In this document: in pieces, positions 35,484 to 43,519 of the stretch
Numbering within the stretch: the first letter of the stretch is position 1
How the letters are laid out: every line of letters starts with the position of its first letter
Assembly (NCBI RefSeq): GCF_017301735.1
Contig: NZ_CP071090.1
Span: 4,082,001-4,146,000, forward strand
Length of the DNA stretch: 64,000 nt
Source of the DNA: Pyxidicoccus parkwaysis
GTDB lineage: Bacteria > Myxococcota > Myxococcia > Myxococcales > Myxococcaceae
Direction: 5' to 3'
Translations under genes and position numbers: made by a program
The notes under the pieces: generated by a model
What the model was told of the DNA's origin: nothing
The model's input: only the letters and a program-made list of their open reading frames with translations
The model's database searches: none

Positions 35484-36749
35484 ATGCTCCCTCCCTCGTT
35501 CCGACCCATCCTCGCGGCGCTGTCCCTCGTCGCCGCGCTCCTGTCCACCGGCTGCGGCTCGCGTGCTGGCGATGAAGCTCCCACGGGCCCCGTGCCGCGC
35601 ATCTGGACGCTGCGGCTGCTGCGCGAGCACCTGGCTCGCACGTCCACGCAGCCGGAAGGGCTCGCCAACCTCGGCGTCGGTGAGCCCATCACCCTTCGCG
35701 GACACCGCCTGCCGCAGTGGTCGCCGCCGTACCACCGGCTCGAGCGGCTCCAGGCGCGGAGCCAGGACGGCTTCAACGTCCTCCCCGCCTTCAGCGAGGG
35801 ACGGCCCGCGGCCTTCACGGTGCTCGAGGTCTGGGAGCACGTGCCCGAGGTCTGGGTGCAGCCCTGGTACGTGCTCGTCACCGAGTACGACGCGGCCCAT
35901 CCGGACGCGCACCGGCTGAAGGGCGCACTGCCGCTGGTGGACATCGGCGACGACAGCGTCTTCTACAGCCCGTTCTGGGAGGTGACGTACGTCGAAGTCC
36001 CGAAGGACACGCCGCCGGACCGCTACCGCAGCGCCACGGAGCTCTACGCGTCGGGGTTGCCCATGCACCGGGGCGGCGGCCTGCTGGCGCCCCTGGCGCC
36101 GTCGGACCTGACGCCCGCGATGGCGGAAGGCAGCGCGACGCCCCTGCGCCCGCTTTCCGGCGACGGCGTGGGCGTCCCCGAGCGGGGCGAGGTCTGGCTG
36201 CGCGGACGGCGCGTGAGCTACCTCGACTTCGGCACGCGGGCCTTCACCTGGAACACGTCGGCGGAGCACAACGGCGTGGTGGACGAGGCGCCCCTCTACC
36301 TCTTCGCCACGGCGGACGCGGCGGGACGCCCGGTGCCGCTGGGCCTGCCACCGGTGCTGGGCCCGGGCACTCGCACCGGACGGCCCCACTCCGGAGCGCC
36401 GCGCACCGGAGCGCTGATGCGCCCGCACCTGGTGCTGCTACCGCCCGGCGCGGGCCCGTTCATTCCCTCCGAGCTGACCCAGCTCAAGGCCTCGCTGCGC
36501 GAGCGCGGCGTCAACGTGGTGGACGCACACCCGACGGCGGAACAGCTCGCCGAGGCGAAGGACTACGTGCTGCGCGTGGCCCTCAACCCCGAGTGCTTCC
36601 AGGATCTGACGCGCTTCCCCCAGGCCTGCCGGTGGCTGGACTCGCGAGCGGCGGTGGAGGCCCACGTGGAGCCTGCCGCCGTCCTGCCGCAGGACGTGCT
36701 CTTCACCGCGCCCATGCTCTCCCTCGCCGGATGGCAGCCGGGCTCATGA
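35484..36749 (+). CDS. hypothetical lipoprotein
   Basis: A 421-residue lipoprotein: the signal peptide ends in lipobox STGC. The mature part is unassigned; it contains Trp/Tyr-rich strands (VWEHVPEVWVQPWYVLVTEY, VFYSPFWEVTYVEVP) suggesting an extracytoplasmic beta-rich protein. Two Cys near the C-terminus (PECFQDLTRFPQACRWLDS) may form a disulfide. It begins 233 bases after the FHA activator and may be a separate unit. No family is recognised. Confidence 0.82.
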   Translation: MLPPSFRPILAALSLVAALLSTGCGSRAGDEAPTGPVPRIWTLRLLREHLARTSTQPEGLANLGVGEPITLRGHRLPQWSPPYHRLERLQARSQDGFNVLPAFSEGRPAAFTVLEVWEHVPEVWVQPWYVLVTEYDAAHPDAHRLKGALPLVDIGDDSVFYSPFWEVTYVEVPKDTPPDRYRSATELYASGLPMHRGGGLLAPLAPSDLTPAMAEGSATPLRPLSGDGVGVPERGEVWLRGRRVSYLDFGTRAFTWNTSAEHNGVVDEAPLYLFATADAAGRPVPLGLPPVLGPGTRTGRPHSGAPRTGALMRPHLVLLPPGAGPFIPSELTQLKASLRERGVNVVDAHPTAEQLAEAKDYVLRVALNPECFQDLTRFPQACRWLDSRAAVEAHVEPAAVLPQDVLFTAPMLSLAGWQPGS

Positions 36750-36858
36750 CGCGCGATGACGGCGCTGTCGGCTGGTCGTCACATGCGGGGCACCGGATGG
36801 AATCACCGCCACGGGCTCTGCTAACCCTGCGGGCCGCACACCTGCCTCCCCCGCGCTC

Positions 36859-38634
36859 GTGGCCCTCCCCCTCTCTTCGCCCTCACCGCAGCAGCGGCTC
36901 CCCGCGCTCGTCGCGGAGGGCGTGTGCGTCATCGCGCTGCTGCTGGCGTGCGTGAAGCTGGGGCGCGGCGTCGAGGGCGTGCTCGACCTGGGGCTCTGGG
37001 ACGAGGCGGACTACCTCTACCGCGCGCTGCTCATCCCGGAGCGCGGGCTGCCGGACGCGGAGTGGGGGCCGCTGTACTCGCTCTGGTACCTCGGGCTGTC
37101 GCGTCTGTGGCCGGACCCGGTGGAGGCCTTCTACGCCAACACGCGGCTCCTGCTGCTGCTCACCTCCGTGGCGGGCTACGCCTTCCTGCGGCGCGTCGGT
37201 GCGAGGCCGTGGCTCGCGCTGGCCGGTGCCTCCTTGTACCTGCTGTCCATGGCGCCGCACGTGCTGCCGCGTCCCACGCTGCTCGCGCTCTTCGTCATCG
37301 TCACCGCGCTGCTCCTCGCGTTCGCGGCCCGCACGAAGGAAGAGGCCTGCGTGCGCGTGGGGCTCGGCCTGCTCGTCGCGTCGTTCGCGCGCCCCGAGTA
37401 CTTCCTGTCCTTCCTGCTCGCATCCGGGGTGCTGGGCGCGCTGCTCATCCGGGGCGTCGCGAAGGAGCGCACGCGCGGGCCCTGGGCCGTGCGCACGGGC
37501 GCGGCCTATGCGCTGGGCGTCCTGGCCCTCATGGCGGTGCTGGGCAACCCGCTCGGCAACACCCGCAACCGGCGCTTCTTCGCCTTCTGCCAGCACTTCG
37601 CGGACAACTACGTCCGGCGCACGGGCCTGCCGGTGAGCCCGTGGGGCCAATGCGAGACAGTCATCCAGTCCGTGTTCGGCGACGTGGACTCGCTGGGCGA
37701 CGCGGCGCGCGCCAACCCGGGCGAATTCCTCGCGCACCTCTGGCAGAACGTGCGGCGCTACCCGCTCGAATCGCTGCGCATGTTCGCGGCCAGCCACGGC
37801 GGCGAACTGCCCCTTCCCGGACGCAGGCCGTGGACGCGGGAGCAGGCGGGGCACCTGGGCCTCATCGCCGTGGCGGTGGGCTTCCCGCTCGCGAGGCTCA
37901 TCCGCAACGGGCGCAGAATCCCGAGGGCCCTGCGGAGCCGCCGCGTGTCGGCGACCCTGGCCGCGGCGTTCGTGGTGCTCCTGCCCGTGCTCGTGACGGT
38001 GGCGCTCATCCAGCCGCGCCACCACTACCTCGTGATGCAGGGGCTCATGGGCCTCGCCGTGCTCGCCGCGCTGGCATCGGCGGCGTGGACGCCCCGGCGG
38101 AGTGACGCACTCCTCAACATGAGCCTCGGCCCGAGGCCCACGGGGCTGGTGCTGGCCGCGATGGTGGCCGGCGTGCTGGTGCTGTCTGTGCCGGACCTCG
38201 TGCAACGCCAGGGCGGGCTCACGGCGGTGAAGAAGGAGCAACTGCTGCGCGTGTATGCGCTGCGCGCGCTCGGGCTGCCGTCGCGCATCGAACCGGGTGG
38301 GACCATCAACGTGCTGGACGCGCAGGGCGGCCTCTCCGTGTACCTGGGGCCTCCGTTCCGCCGCATCCCCACGTGGACGAAGCACACGTGGGAGCCGCTC
38401 GCGTCCTTCCTGCGCCGGCAGCGCGTCGACCTCGTCATCCTCGACGAGGGACTGCGCCAGGACCCTCTCCTCTCGGCCGACCCGGCCCTCGAGGACTTCC
38501 TCTCCGAGCCGGGCGCGTTCGGCTACGTCACGTGGCGCATTCCGGGCGTGGACCTGCTCTTCGCGGTGCCTCAGTCGTGGACGTCGCGGGACACGCGGTA
38601 TCCGGCGGTGTCGCGGCCCTCGCCTCGACGATAG
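36859..38634 (+). CDS. polytopic membrane protein, GT-C glycosyltransferase-like
   Basis: A 591-residue protein with roughly ten to eleven transmembrane helices in its first 440 residues and a soluble C-terminal domain of about 140 residues. After the first helix the loop reads DLGLWDEADYLYRA, with acidic residues placed as in GT-C enzymes that use lipid-linked sugars (PMT/ArnT type). The start is GTG 36859, which gives a short cytoplasmic N-terminus; no strong ribosome-binding site is visible. The call of glycosyltransferase is by topology and the acidic loop only. It follows a lipoprotein gene by 109 bases. Confidence 0.75.
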   Translation: MALPLSSPSPQQRLPALVAEGVCVIALLLACVKLGRGVEGVLDLGLWDEADYLYRALLIPERGLPDAEWGPLYSLWYLGLSRLWPDPVEAFYANTRLLLLLTSVAGYAFLRRVGARPWLALAGASLYLLSMAPHVLPRPTLLALFVIVTALLLAFAARTKEEACVRVGLGLLVASFARPEYFLSFLLASGVLGALLIRGVAKERTRGPWAVRTGAAYALGVLALMAVLGNPLGNTRNRRFFAFCQHFADNYVRRTGLPVSPWGQCETVIQSVFGDVDSLGDAARANPGEFLAHLWQNVRRYPLESLRMFAASHGGELPLPGRRPWTREQAGHLGLIAVAVGFPLARLIRNGRRIPRALRSRRVSATLAAAFVVLLPVLVTVALIQPRHHYLVMQGLMGLAVLAALASAAWTPRRSDALLNMSLGPRPTGLVLAAMVAGVLVLSVPDLVQRQGGLTAVKKEQLLRVYALRALGLPSRIEPGGTINVLDAQGGLSVYLGPPFRRIPTWTKHTWEPLASFLRRQRVDLVILDEGLRQDPLLSADPALEDFLSEPGAFGYVTWRIPGVDLLFAVPQSWTSRDTRYPAVSRPSPRR

Positions 38635-38793
38635 GCGTCCGCCCAATTCGTATCTGTATTTCTTCAGTCACGCTGAACCCGCTGCGTTCAGAAATCCGCA
38701 GTGTGAAGCCGTGGCCGTTTGGCCCCATGGCGGGTCAATTCCTGCCAAAGGGGCTCGATATGGCCAGGAGCCCTGCTGGAGTGCATCGATTCC

Positions 38794-39759
38794 ATGACCC
38801 TGATTTCACGCCTTCGCTCGAGCTTCGCTGCCCTGTTGACCGTCGCGCTGCTGCCCGTCCTGGGCTGCGGCGGCGGTGAGGGCAAGGTCACGGTGCTGAT
38901 GACCGACGCGCCGGGCGACAACCTCAAGACCGCGGTCGTCACCATCTCCGAGATCTACCTGCAGGGCGACGGCAGCGACGACAACGGCGACACCGAGAAG
39001 TCCAACGGCGACAAGGGCGGCCGCGTGGTGCTGCTCGACGAGCCGGTGACGGTGAGCCTGCTGGACCTGGCCAACAAGACGTCCGAGCTGGTGTCCGACG
39101 CGGTGGTGCCCAACGGCGACTACCACGAGCTGCGCTTCGTCATCACCGGCGGCTACATCGAGGTGAAGAACGCGGACGGCTCCACGTCCATCTTCGCCAC
39201 CTCCAACGACTACGCCGAGCTGCCCGAGGCCGCCAAGGTCGACGGCGCCCTGCACATGCCGAGCTACGGAAGCTCCGGCCTGAAGGTGAAGTTCTCCGAG
39301 ACGCTGAGCATCGAGGGCGAGCAGAAGGTCCTCCTGGTGGACTTCGACGTCGCGCAGAGCTTCGGCAAGGAGGCGGGTGGCTCGGGTCGCTGGGTGATGA
39401 GCCCGGTCATCAAGGGCGCCGAGGTGACAGCGTCCGGCAGCATCAACGTGACGCTGACGAAGGGCACCGACGTGTCGCTGCCGGTGGTGGATGGCCACCA
39501 GGTGACGCTGGGCGACTTCCGCGCGGTGATGGTCAACGAGGCCGGCAGCCGCGAGGAGCTGGCACTGACGGACACTGACGGCAACGGCACCTTCGAGGCG
39601 AGCTTCAAGTTCCTCATCCCGGGCACCTTCTCCGTGAGCATCGCGGGGCCCGCGGGAGTCACCTTCACCACCTCGCCGGGTGCACCGGTGACGGTGTCGC
39701 TGGGGTCCGGTAAGGACCTCACTCAAGGCTTCACGCTCACCGGCGCGCAGAAGCAGTAG
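38794..39759 (+). CDS. DUF4382-type lipoprotein
   Basis: A 321-residue lipoprotein with lipobox VLGC. The first mature domain (GKVTVLMTDAPGDNLKTAVV, ISEIYLQ, LLDLANKTSELVSDAVVPNG, YHELRFVI) matches DUF4382, a beta-sandwich common in envelope proteins of diverse bacteria. The last 80 residues look like a carboxypeptidase-regulatory or Ig-type beta domain (GTFEASFKFLIPGTFSVSI). ATG 38794 is chosen by the signal peptide. A strong intrinsic terminator follows. Possible roles are surface binding or adhesion; no function is proven for the family. Confidence 0.85.
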   Translation: MTLISRLRSSFAALLTVALLPVLGCGGGEGKVTVLMTDAPGDNLKTAVVTISEIYLQGDGSDDNGDTEKSNGDKGGRVVLLDEPVTVSLLDLANKTSELVSDAVVPNGDYHELRFVITGGYIEVKNADGSTSIFATSNDYAELPEAAKVDGALHMPSYGSSGLKVKFSETLSIEGEQKVLLVDFDVAQSFGKEAGGSGRWVMSPVIKGAEVTASGSINVTLTKGTDVSLPVVDGHQVTLGDFRAVMVNEAGSREELALTDTDGNGTFEASFKFLIPGTFSVSIAGPAGVTFTTSPGAPVTVSLGSGKDLTQGFTLTGAQKQ

Positions 39760-39808
39760 CGCGGGCGAGCGACAGATTGCAGTCGGGTCGGCGCGGGGCC
39801 GACCCAGG

Positions 39809-39847
39809 CGAGGCGTCGGGGCGTGCTCCCCGGCGCCTCGTTTTTTT
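39809..39847 (+). terminator. rho-independent terminator
   Basis: A hairpin at 39809-39840 (CGAGGCG and CGCCTCG outer arms, CGGGG and CCCCG inner arms) is followed directly by seven T at 39841-39847. It is about 50 bases after the DUF4382 stop and is the clearest intrinsic terminator in the window. Confidence 0.92.
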
Positions 39848-39950
39848 GTTCCGGCAGCCCGTCACGCCGCGTGTGTCCATGAACGAGAACGGGCCCGGAG
39901 CAACGCTGGCTCCGGGCCCTGCTCACTTCGGACGCGTGAAGGAGACGCCC

Positions 39951-40922
39951 TCAGTAAACGACGAGCGGATGAGGCGTGTGGTAGCTGACGATGGTCAGCA
40001 CGGGGATGCGAGGCGCCTCGTCATCCGTGTCGCCGCCACCCGAGGTGACGCGCATGCCGTCGAACCGCGCCAGGATGACGTAGTCGCGGCGCGTCTCCAG
40101 GAACGGGTCCTCGCGCGGCAGCCGCCCCAGGGCCTCGCGCCCCGTCTCGTCGGAGATGTTGTCGTAGTTCTTCCGCGTGAGCGTGCGCTCCGAGCGCTGG
40201 CGCGACTGCACCGTGCCGCCAATCCGCCCCACTCCGGTGAGCTGCGTCTGCCCGTCCAGGTCACCCGAGTAGGACGACAGCGAGTCCATGCGCTCGCTGT
40301 AGCCCACCGGCGCGTCCGACTCCACCGGCGTCAGCGTCTGCTCCACCAGCCACACCGTGGAGCGCTCGCCCTCCGTGCGCTGGTCCGCCACGCGCGCGCG
40401 CAGCAGCACATAGCGGCCCTTGTACGTGTCCGGCCGGTCCATGGCCGACGACAGCGAGAAGATGGGGATGCGCCGCTCCTGGAGCGTCTGGATTTCCCCC
40501 GACACGGCGCCGCCGCGCTGGGCCACCACACGGGCGATGAGCGAGGCCCCCTCGGGCCGCTCGCTCAGGTCCTTCGCCCAGGCGCGGCCGAGCAGCGCGT
40601 TGAGCTGCGTGAAGGGCGTGTACTCGATGCAGGCCTTGAGCGCGGCCCAGCCTTCGTCGCGGGACTCGGACTGCTGCACCCGGCGCGCGGCGGCCTCGCA
40701 CAGCGAGGGGTTCGGGAAGCGCGCGGCGAAGGCCTTCGGGTCCGCGACAGCGCTCGGCGCGGCGGGCTCGGGCGGAGCCGGGGGCGACTTCTCCGCCTCC
40801 GCGACGACCTCCTGACGGGGCGGTGGATCCTGCCACGTCACGTGCGAATGGGCCGTGCCGCAACCGGCGGCGAGCGAGCCCATCAGGGCCCAGGCAGGGA
40901 GCATCCAGGGATGGCGGTGCAT
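39951..40922 (-). CDS. hypothetical lipoprotein
   Basis: A 323-residue lipoprotein; the signal peptide ends in lipobox LAAGC. A Pro/Ala/Glu-rich stretch follows (about residues 32-60). The mature domain has a helical part (CEAAARRVQQSESRDEGWAA) and a later beta-rich part (KGRYVLLRARVADQR). No family is recognised. ATG 40922 has AGGAG upstream and starts the signal peptide. It is the last gene of a minus-strand run with a Cys-rich secreted protein, a metallophosphoesterase and a patatin; the preceding gene ends 10 bases upstream. Confidence 0.8.
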   Translation of the reverse strand: MHRHPWMLPAWALMGSLAAGCGTAHSHVTWQDPPPRQEVVAEAEKSPPAPPEPAAPSAVADPKAFAARFPNPSLCEAAARRVQQSESRDEGWAALKACIEYTPFTQLNALLGRAWAKDLSERPEGASLIARVVAQRGGAVSGEIQTLQERRIPIFSLSSAMDRPDTYKGRYVLLRARVADQRTEGERSTVWLVEQTLTPVESDAPVGYSERMDSLSSYSGDLDGQTQLTGVGRIGGTVQSRQRSERTLTRKNYDNISDETGREALGRLPREDPFLETRRDYVILARFDGMRVTSGGGDTDDEAPRIPVLTIVSYHTPHPLVVY

Positions 40923-40932
40923 GAAGGGACTC

Positions 40933-41628
40933 CTAGAGCGAGGCGGAGCCAGACTGCGTGGAGCGGCCGTGCTCCCGCACCGTGGGCGCGGACCGCGAAC
41001 CGGACGACTGCGACGGCAGCACCATGGAGCACGCATCCGAGCACCGGTCGCTCATGCACGAGGCCGCCGCGGGCGGAGCGAACTGCTGCGAGACATCCGA
41101 GTAGCACTGGTCCCCGCGGCTGCCGGGGCACCCCGCGCGCGCGGCGCACTCGCAGCACGGCGAGGCCACCGTGGCCATGAACTGCACCTCCTGCAGCACG
41201 GCGGACAGGGCGCGGTAGCAGCCGCGAGCCCCCGGTGCGAAGCGGCCCTTGGCATCGACGATGGACGTGGTGCCCTCCAGGCCGCACTGGTCCACGGCGG
41301 TGGTGAAGCGGCGCTGGCACAGGCTGGTGAGCGCCGAGTCCGCGCGGCCGTCACGGAGCGTGCCCACCGCTTCGGAGCAGAGCGCCTTCGCCACGTCCTG
41401 GAGCATCTTCTTGTTCGCCGTGTCCTGGCTGTCGCTGGGTGCGCCGGAGGACTGGTCGGCCTCGAAGACACACTCCTTGCCCGCGCGGAGGGTGTCGACG
41501 GTGCACGCCCACGCGGTAGGCGAGTCGTCCGCGACGGGCGGCGCCGCGAGCGCTTCAGGAGGAAGGGCCGGCGCATTTCCGTCCGGCGCCGAGCCCAACA
41601 GGAACAGGGAGACGAGGAAGGCCTTCAT
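40933..41628 (-). CDS. secreted cysteine-rich hypothetical protein
   Basis: A 231-residue protein with a short signal peptide (MKAFLVSLFLLGSAPDG) and 14 Cys, 13 of them after residue 50, including CCECAARAGC and CMSDRCSDAC. An even Cys count and secretion suggest a disulfide-stabilised exported protein. The central part is helical (ANKKMLQDVAKALCSEA). No family is recognised. It is packed tightly between two genes (12 and 10 bases), so it is probably part of one operon with the metallophosphoesterase. Confidence 0.78.
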   Translation of the reverse strand: MKAFLVSLFLLGSAPDGNAPALPPEALAAPPVADDSPTAWACTVDTLRAGKECVFEADQSSGAPSDSQDTANKKMLQDVAKALCSEAVGTLRDGRADSALTSLCQRRFTTAVDQCGLEGTTSIVDAKGRFAPGARGCYRALSAVLQEVQFMATVASPCCECAARAGCPGSRGDQCYSDVSQQFAPPAAASCMSDRCSDACSMVLPSQSSGSRSAPTVREHGRSTQSGSASL

Positions 41629-41640
41629 GGACTCGGCAGG

Positions 41641-43449
41641 TTAGGACGTCGCGCCTCCCGGCACAAACGCGCTCGCGCGCAAGTGTTCCGTCCTCCCCTT
41701 CCCTACCTTCGTGGGTGGGGCCTTCGTCTGACTCACGACGATGGGTTCCTCGATGAGCTCCGGCGGAGTGGCCGCGCGGTCCTTCGGGTCCGCCACCCAC
41801 TCGGGCTCGCGCACCGTGTCACCGGCCTTCCACGCCCGAGGCACGCGCCGGATGCCCACCGGGTACACCGTCAGCTGCCCGTCCCTGTCTATCTTCAGAC
41901 GGAGGAAGTTCTTCCAATCCGGAATCGCCAGGGCCGAGAACGCCTCGTTGGGGTGACACCCGAACACATTGAGGGAGATGAGCAGGTACACCCCCATCAG
42001 CGTGGGCCCGACGAGGAAGCCACCGGCGAACAACAGCAACCCGCTGGCGACATCCCTTCGGAGCGTTTCCCCGCCCCCCAGCAAGGCCCCCGATATCGCG
42101 GAGGCGAGCCACGTCAGCAACAGGGCCGCCACCACGTGCGCGCAGCCATGGAGGATGCCGGCCACCCTCCGCCACCAGGCCCCCCGGCGCCCATCCGCGA
42201 AGCCGAACATCCCCATCACCAACAGCGCCGAGAGGAGCAGCGAGCCGCTGTTCGAGATGAGCCCCGACAGCACGTTGACGAACGTGTGCGACGGCCCGGT
42301 GGCATTCAGGTCCGCGACGATGCCCCAGCCGAGCAGCGCGTAGAGGATGCCGGTGAGCACGCCGAACCACGGGTTGTGACCGAGGAAGCCCAGGTTGCGC
42401 CACGTCAGGCGGCGCGACACCTCGGGCTTCGGGAAGCTCTCCTTCAGCTCGTAGCCATCCGGTCGCGAGTCCACGCGAGGCAGGTGCGTGGGGTGCATGA
42501 AGGCGCCGCCGCCGCCCGCGACAATCTTCTGCCGGCCCTCCTCGTTCTCGTGGCGCCGGTAGTGGTGCAGGTCTCCCGCGAGGAAGACGCTCACCTTCTT
42601 CCCCAGCACCAGCTGCTCGAGGAAGGCGATGTTGTTGTCGAGGAACTCGCGGCCCGCGTGGGGCTTCACCTGCTGGTAGATCCACTCGGGCTCCGCATTG
42701 CAGAGGATGACGCGGTCTTCGTCGCTCATCTGCTTCGCCACGTTCTCGAAGAACTCCACCTGCGCGGCGTCGATGTCGGACTCCAGTTGAATGTCCGTGC
42801 CCAGCAGCCACCACCTACGTGGCAGCTTGATCGCGAAGTAGCTGCGCCGCTGGTGGGTGCGCCAGGCGACGGACTCGCGGCCCTGGCAGAACAGGCGCAG
42901 GAAGGACACCAGCCCGTCGTACCAGTCATGGTTGCCCGGTACCGCGAACAGGTGCGGCCGCTGGCGGCCATGGCGCATGGCGGCCTCGTAGGGGCGCACC
43001 GTGCGCGCCTGATACTCGTCCACGCTCGCGGTGGGGTACACCTCGTCGCCACCGAAGACGAGCACCTCTCCGCCCTTCGTCACGTGCGTGGTGCCCGTGG
43101 GGCCCTTGAGAGACAGTTCCGCCTGCGAGACGGCGAGCGCCACGGCGTACGTGCTGTCCCAGCCGTCGCCCAGGTCGGCCACGTAGTCGAACCAGAGCTC
43201 CTCCCGCTCGCGCCCCGCGTCGTCCCGTGTGAGGTCGAAGAAGAGGTGCTGCGGCGAGGCCACCGCGTCCAGCAGCCGCCGGTCGGCCTGCTTGCCGATG
43301 GTGCCTGACAGCAGCGCCTTCACGCCCGCCTTCGCGAGGACGCTCGGGTTGAACCAACACACCATCTTCCGTCCAGGGGGAGCAGTCGGCTGGGGTGCGA
43401 CTCCCCTGCCGGGAATGGCATGCACATCGACAGTCCGGGTCTGGGCCAT
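41641..43449 (-). CDS. metallophosphoesterase with C-terminal transmembrane domain
   Basis: A 602-residue membrane enzyme. The calcineurin-like metal site is visible in the first 350 residues: DLGDGWD-type loop, FGGDEVYP, VPGNHDWYDG, CNAEPEW and LAGDLHHYRRH. Four to six transmembrane helices follow (about residues 395-540; LTGILYALLGWGIV, GSLLLSALLVMGMFGFA, VASGLLLFAGGFLVG) and a cytoplasmic tail ends the protein. The start is ATG 43449; upstream codons have no homology. Fusing a metallophosphoesterase to a multi-helix membrane domain is less common than the free enzyme. The substrate is unknown. Confidence 0.88.
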   Translation of the reverse strand: MAQTRTVDVHAIPGRGVAPQPTAPPGRKMVCWFNPSVLAKAGVKALLSGTIGKQADRRLLDAVASPQHLFFDLTRDDAGREREELWFDYVADLGDGWDSTYAVALAVSQAELSLKGPTGTTHVTKGGEVLVFGGDEVYPTASVDEYQARTVRPYEAAMRHGRQRPHLFAVPGNHDWYDGLVSFLRLFCQGRESVAWRTHQRRSYFAIKLPRRWWLLGTDIQLESDIDAAQVEFFENVAKQMSDEDRVILCNAEPEWIYQQVKPHAGREFLDNNIAFLEQLVLGKKVSVFLAGDLHHYRRHENEEGRQKIVAGGGGAFMHPTHLPRVDSRPDGYELKESFPKPEVSRRLTWRNLGFLGHNPWFGVLTGILYALLGWGIVADLNATGPSHTFVNVLSGLISNSGSLLLSALLVMGMFGFADGRRGAWWRRVAGILHGCAHVVAALLLTWLASAISGALLGGGETLRRDVASGLLLFAGGFLVGPTLMGVYLLISLNVFGCHPNEAFSALAIPDWKNFLRLKIDRDGQLTVYPVGIRRVPRAWKAGDTVREPEWVADPKDRAATPPELIEEPIVVSQTKAPPTKVGKGRTEHLRASAFVPGGATS

Positions 43450-43519
43450 GGGACGCCTCCGCTGAGACCGAGTGGCGGAGTTGGCGACGTGACGCCAGTG
43501 TCGGCCGCACGGTTTCTCT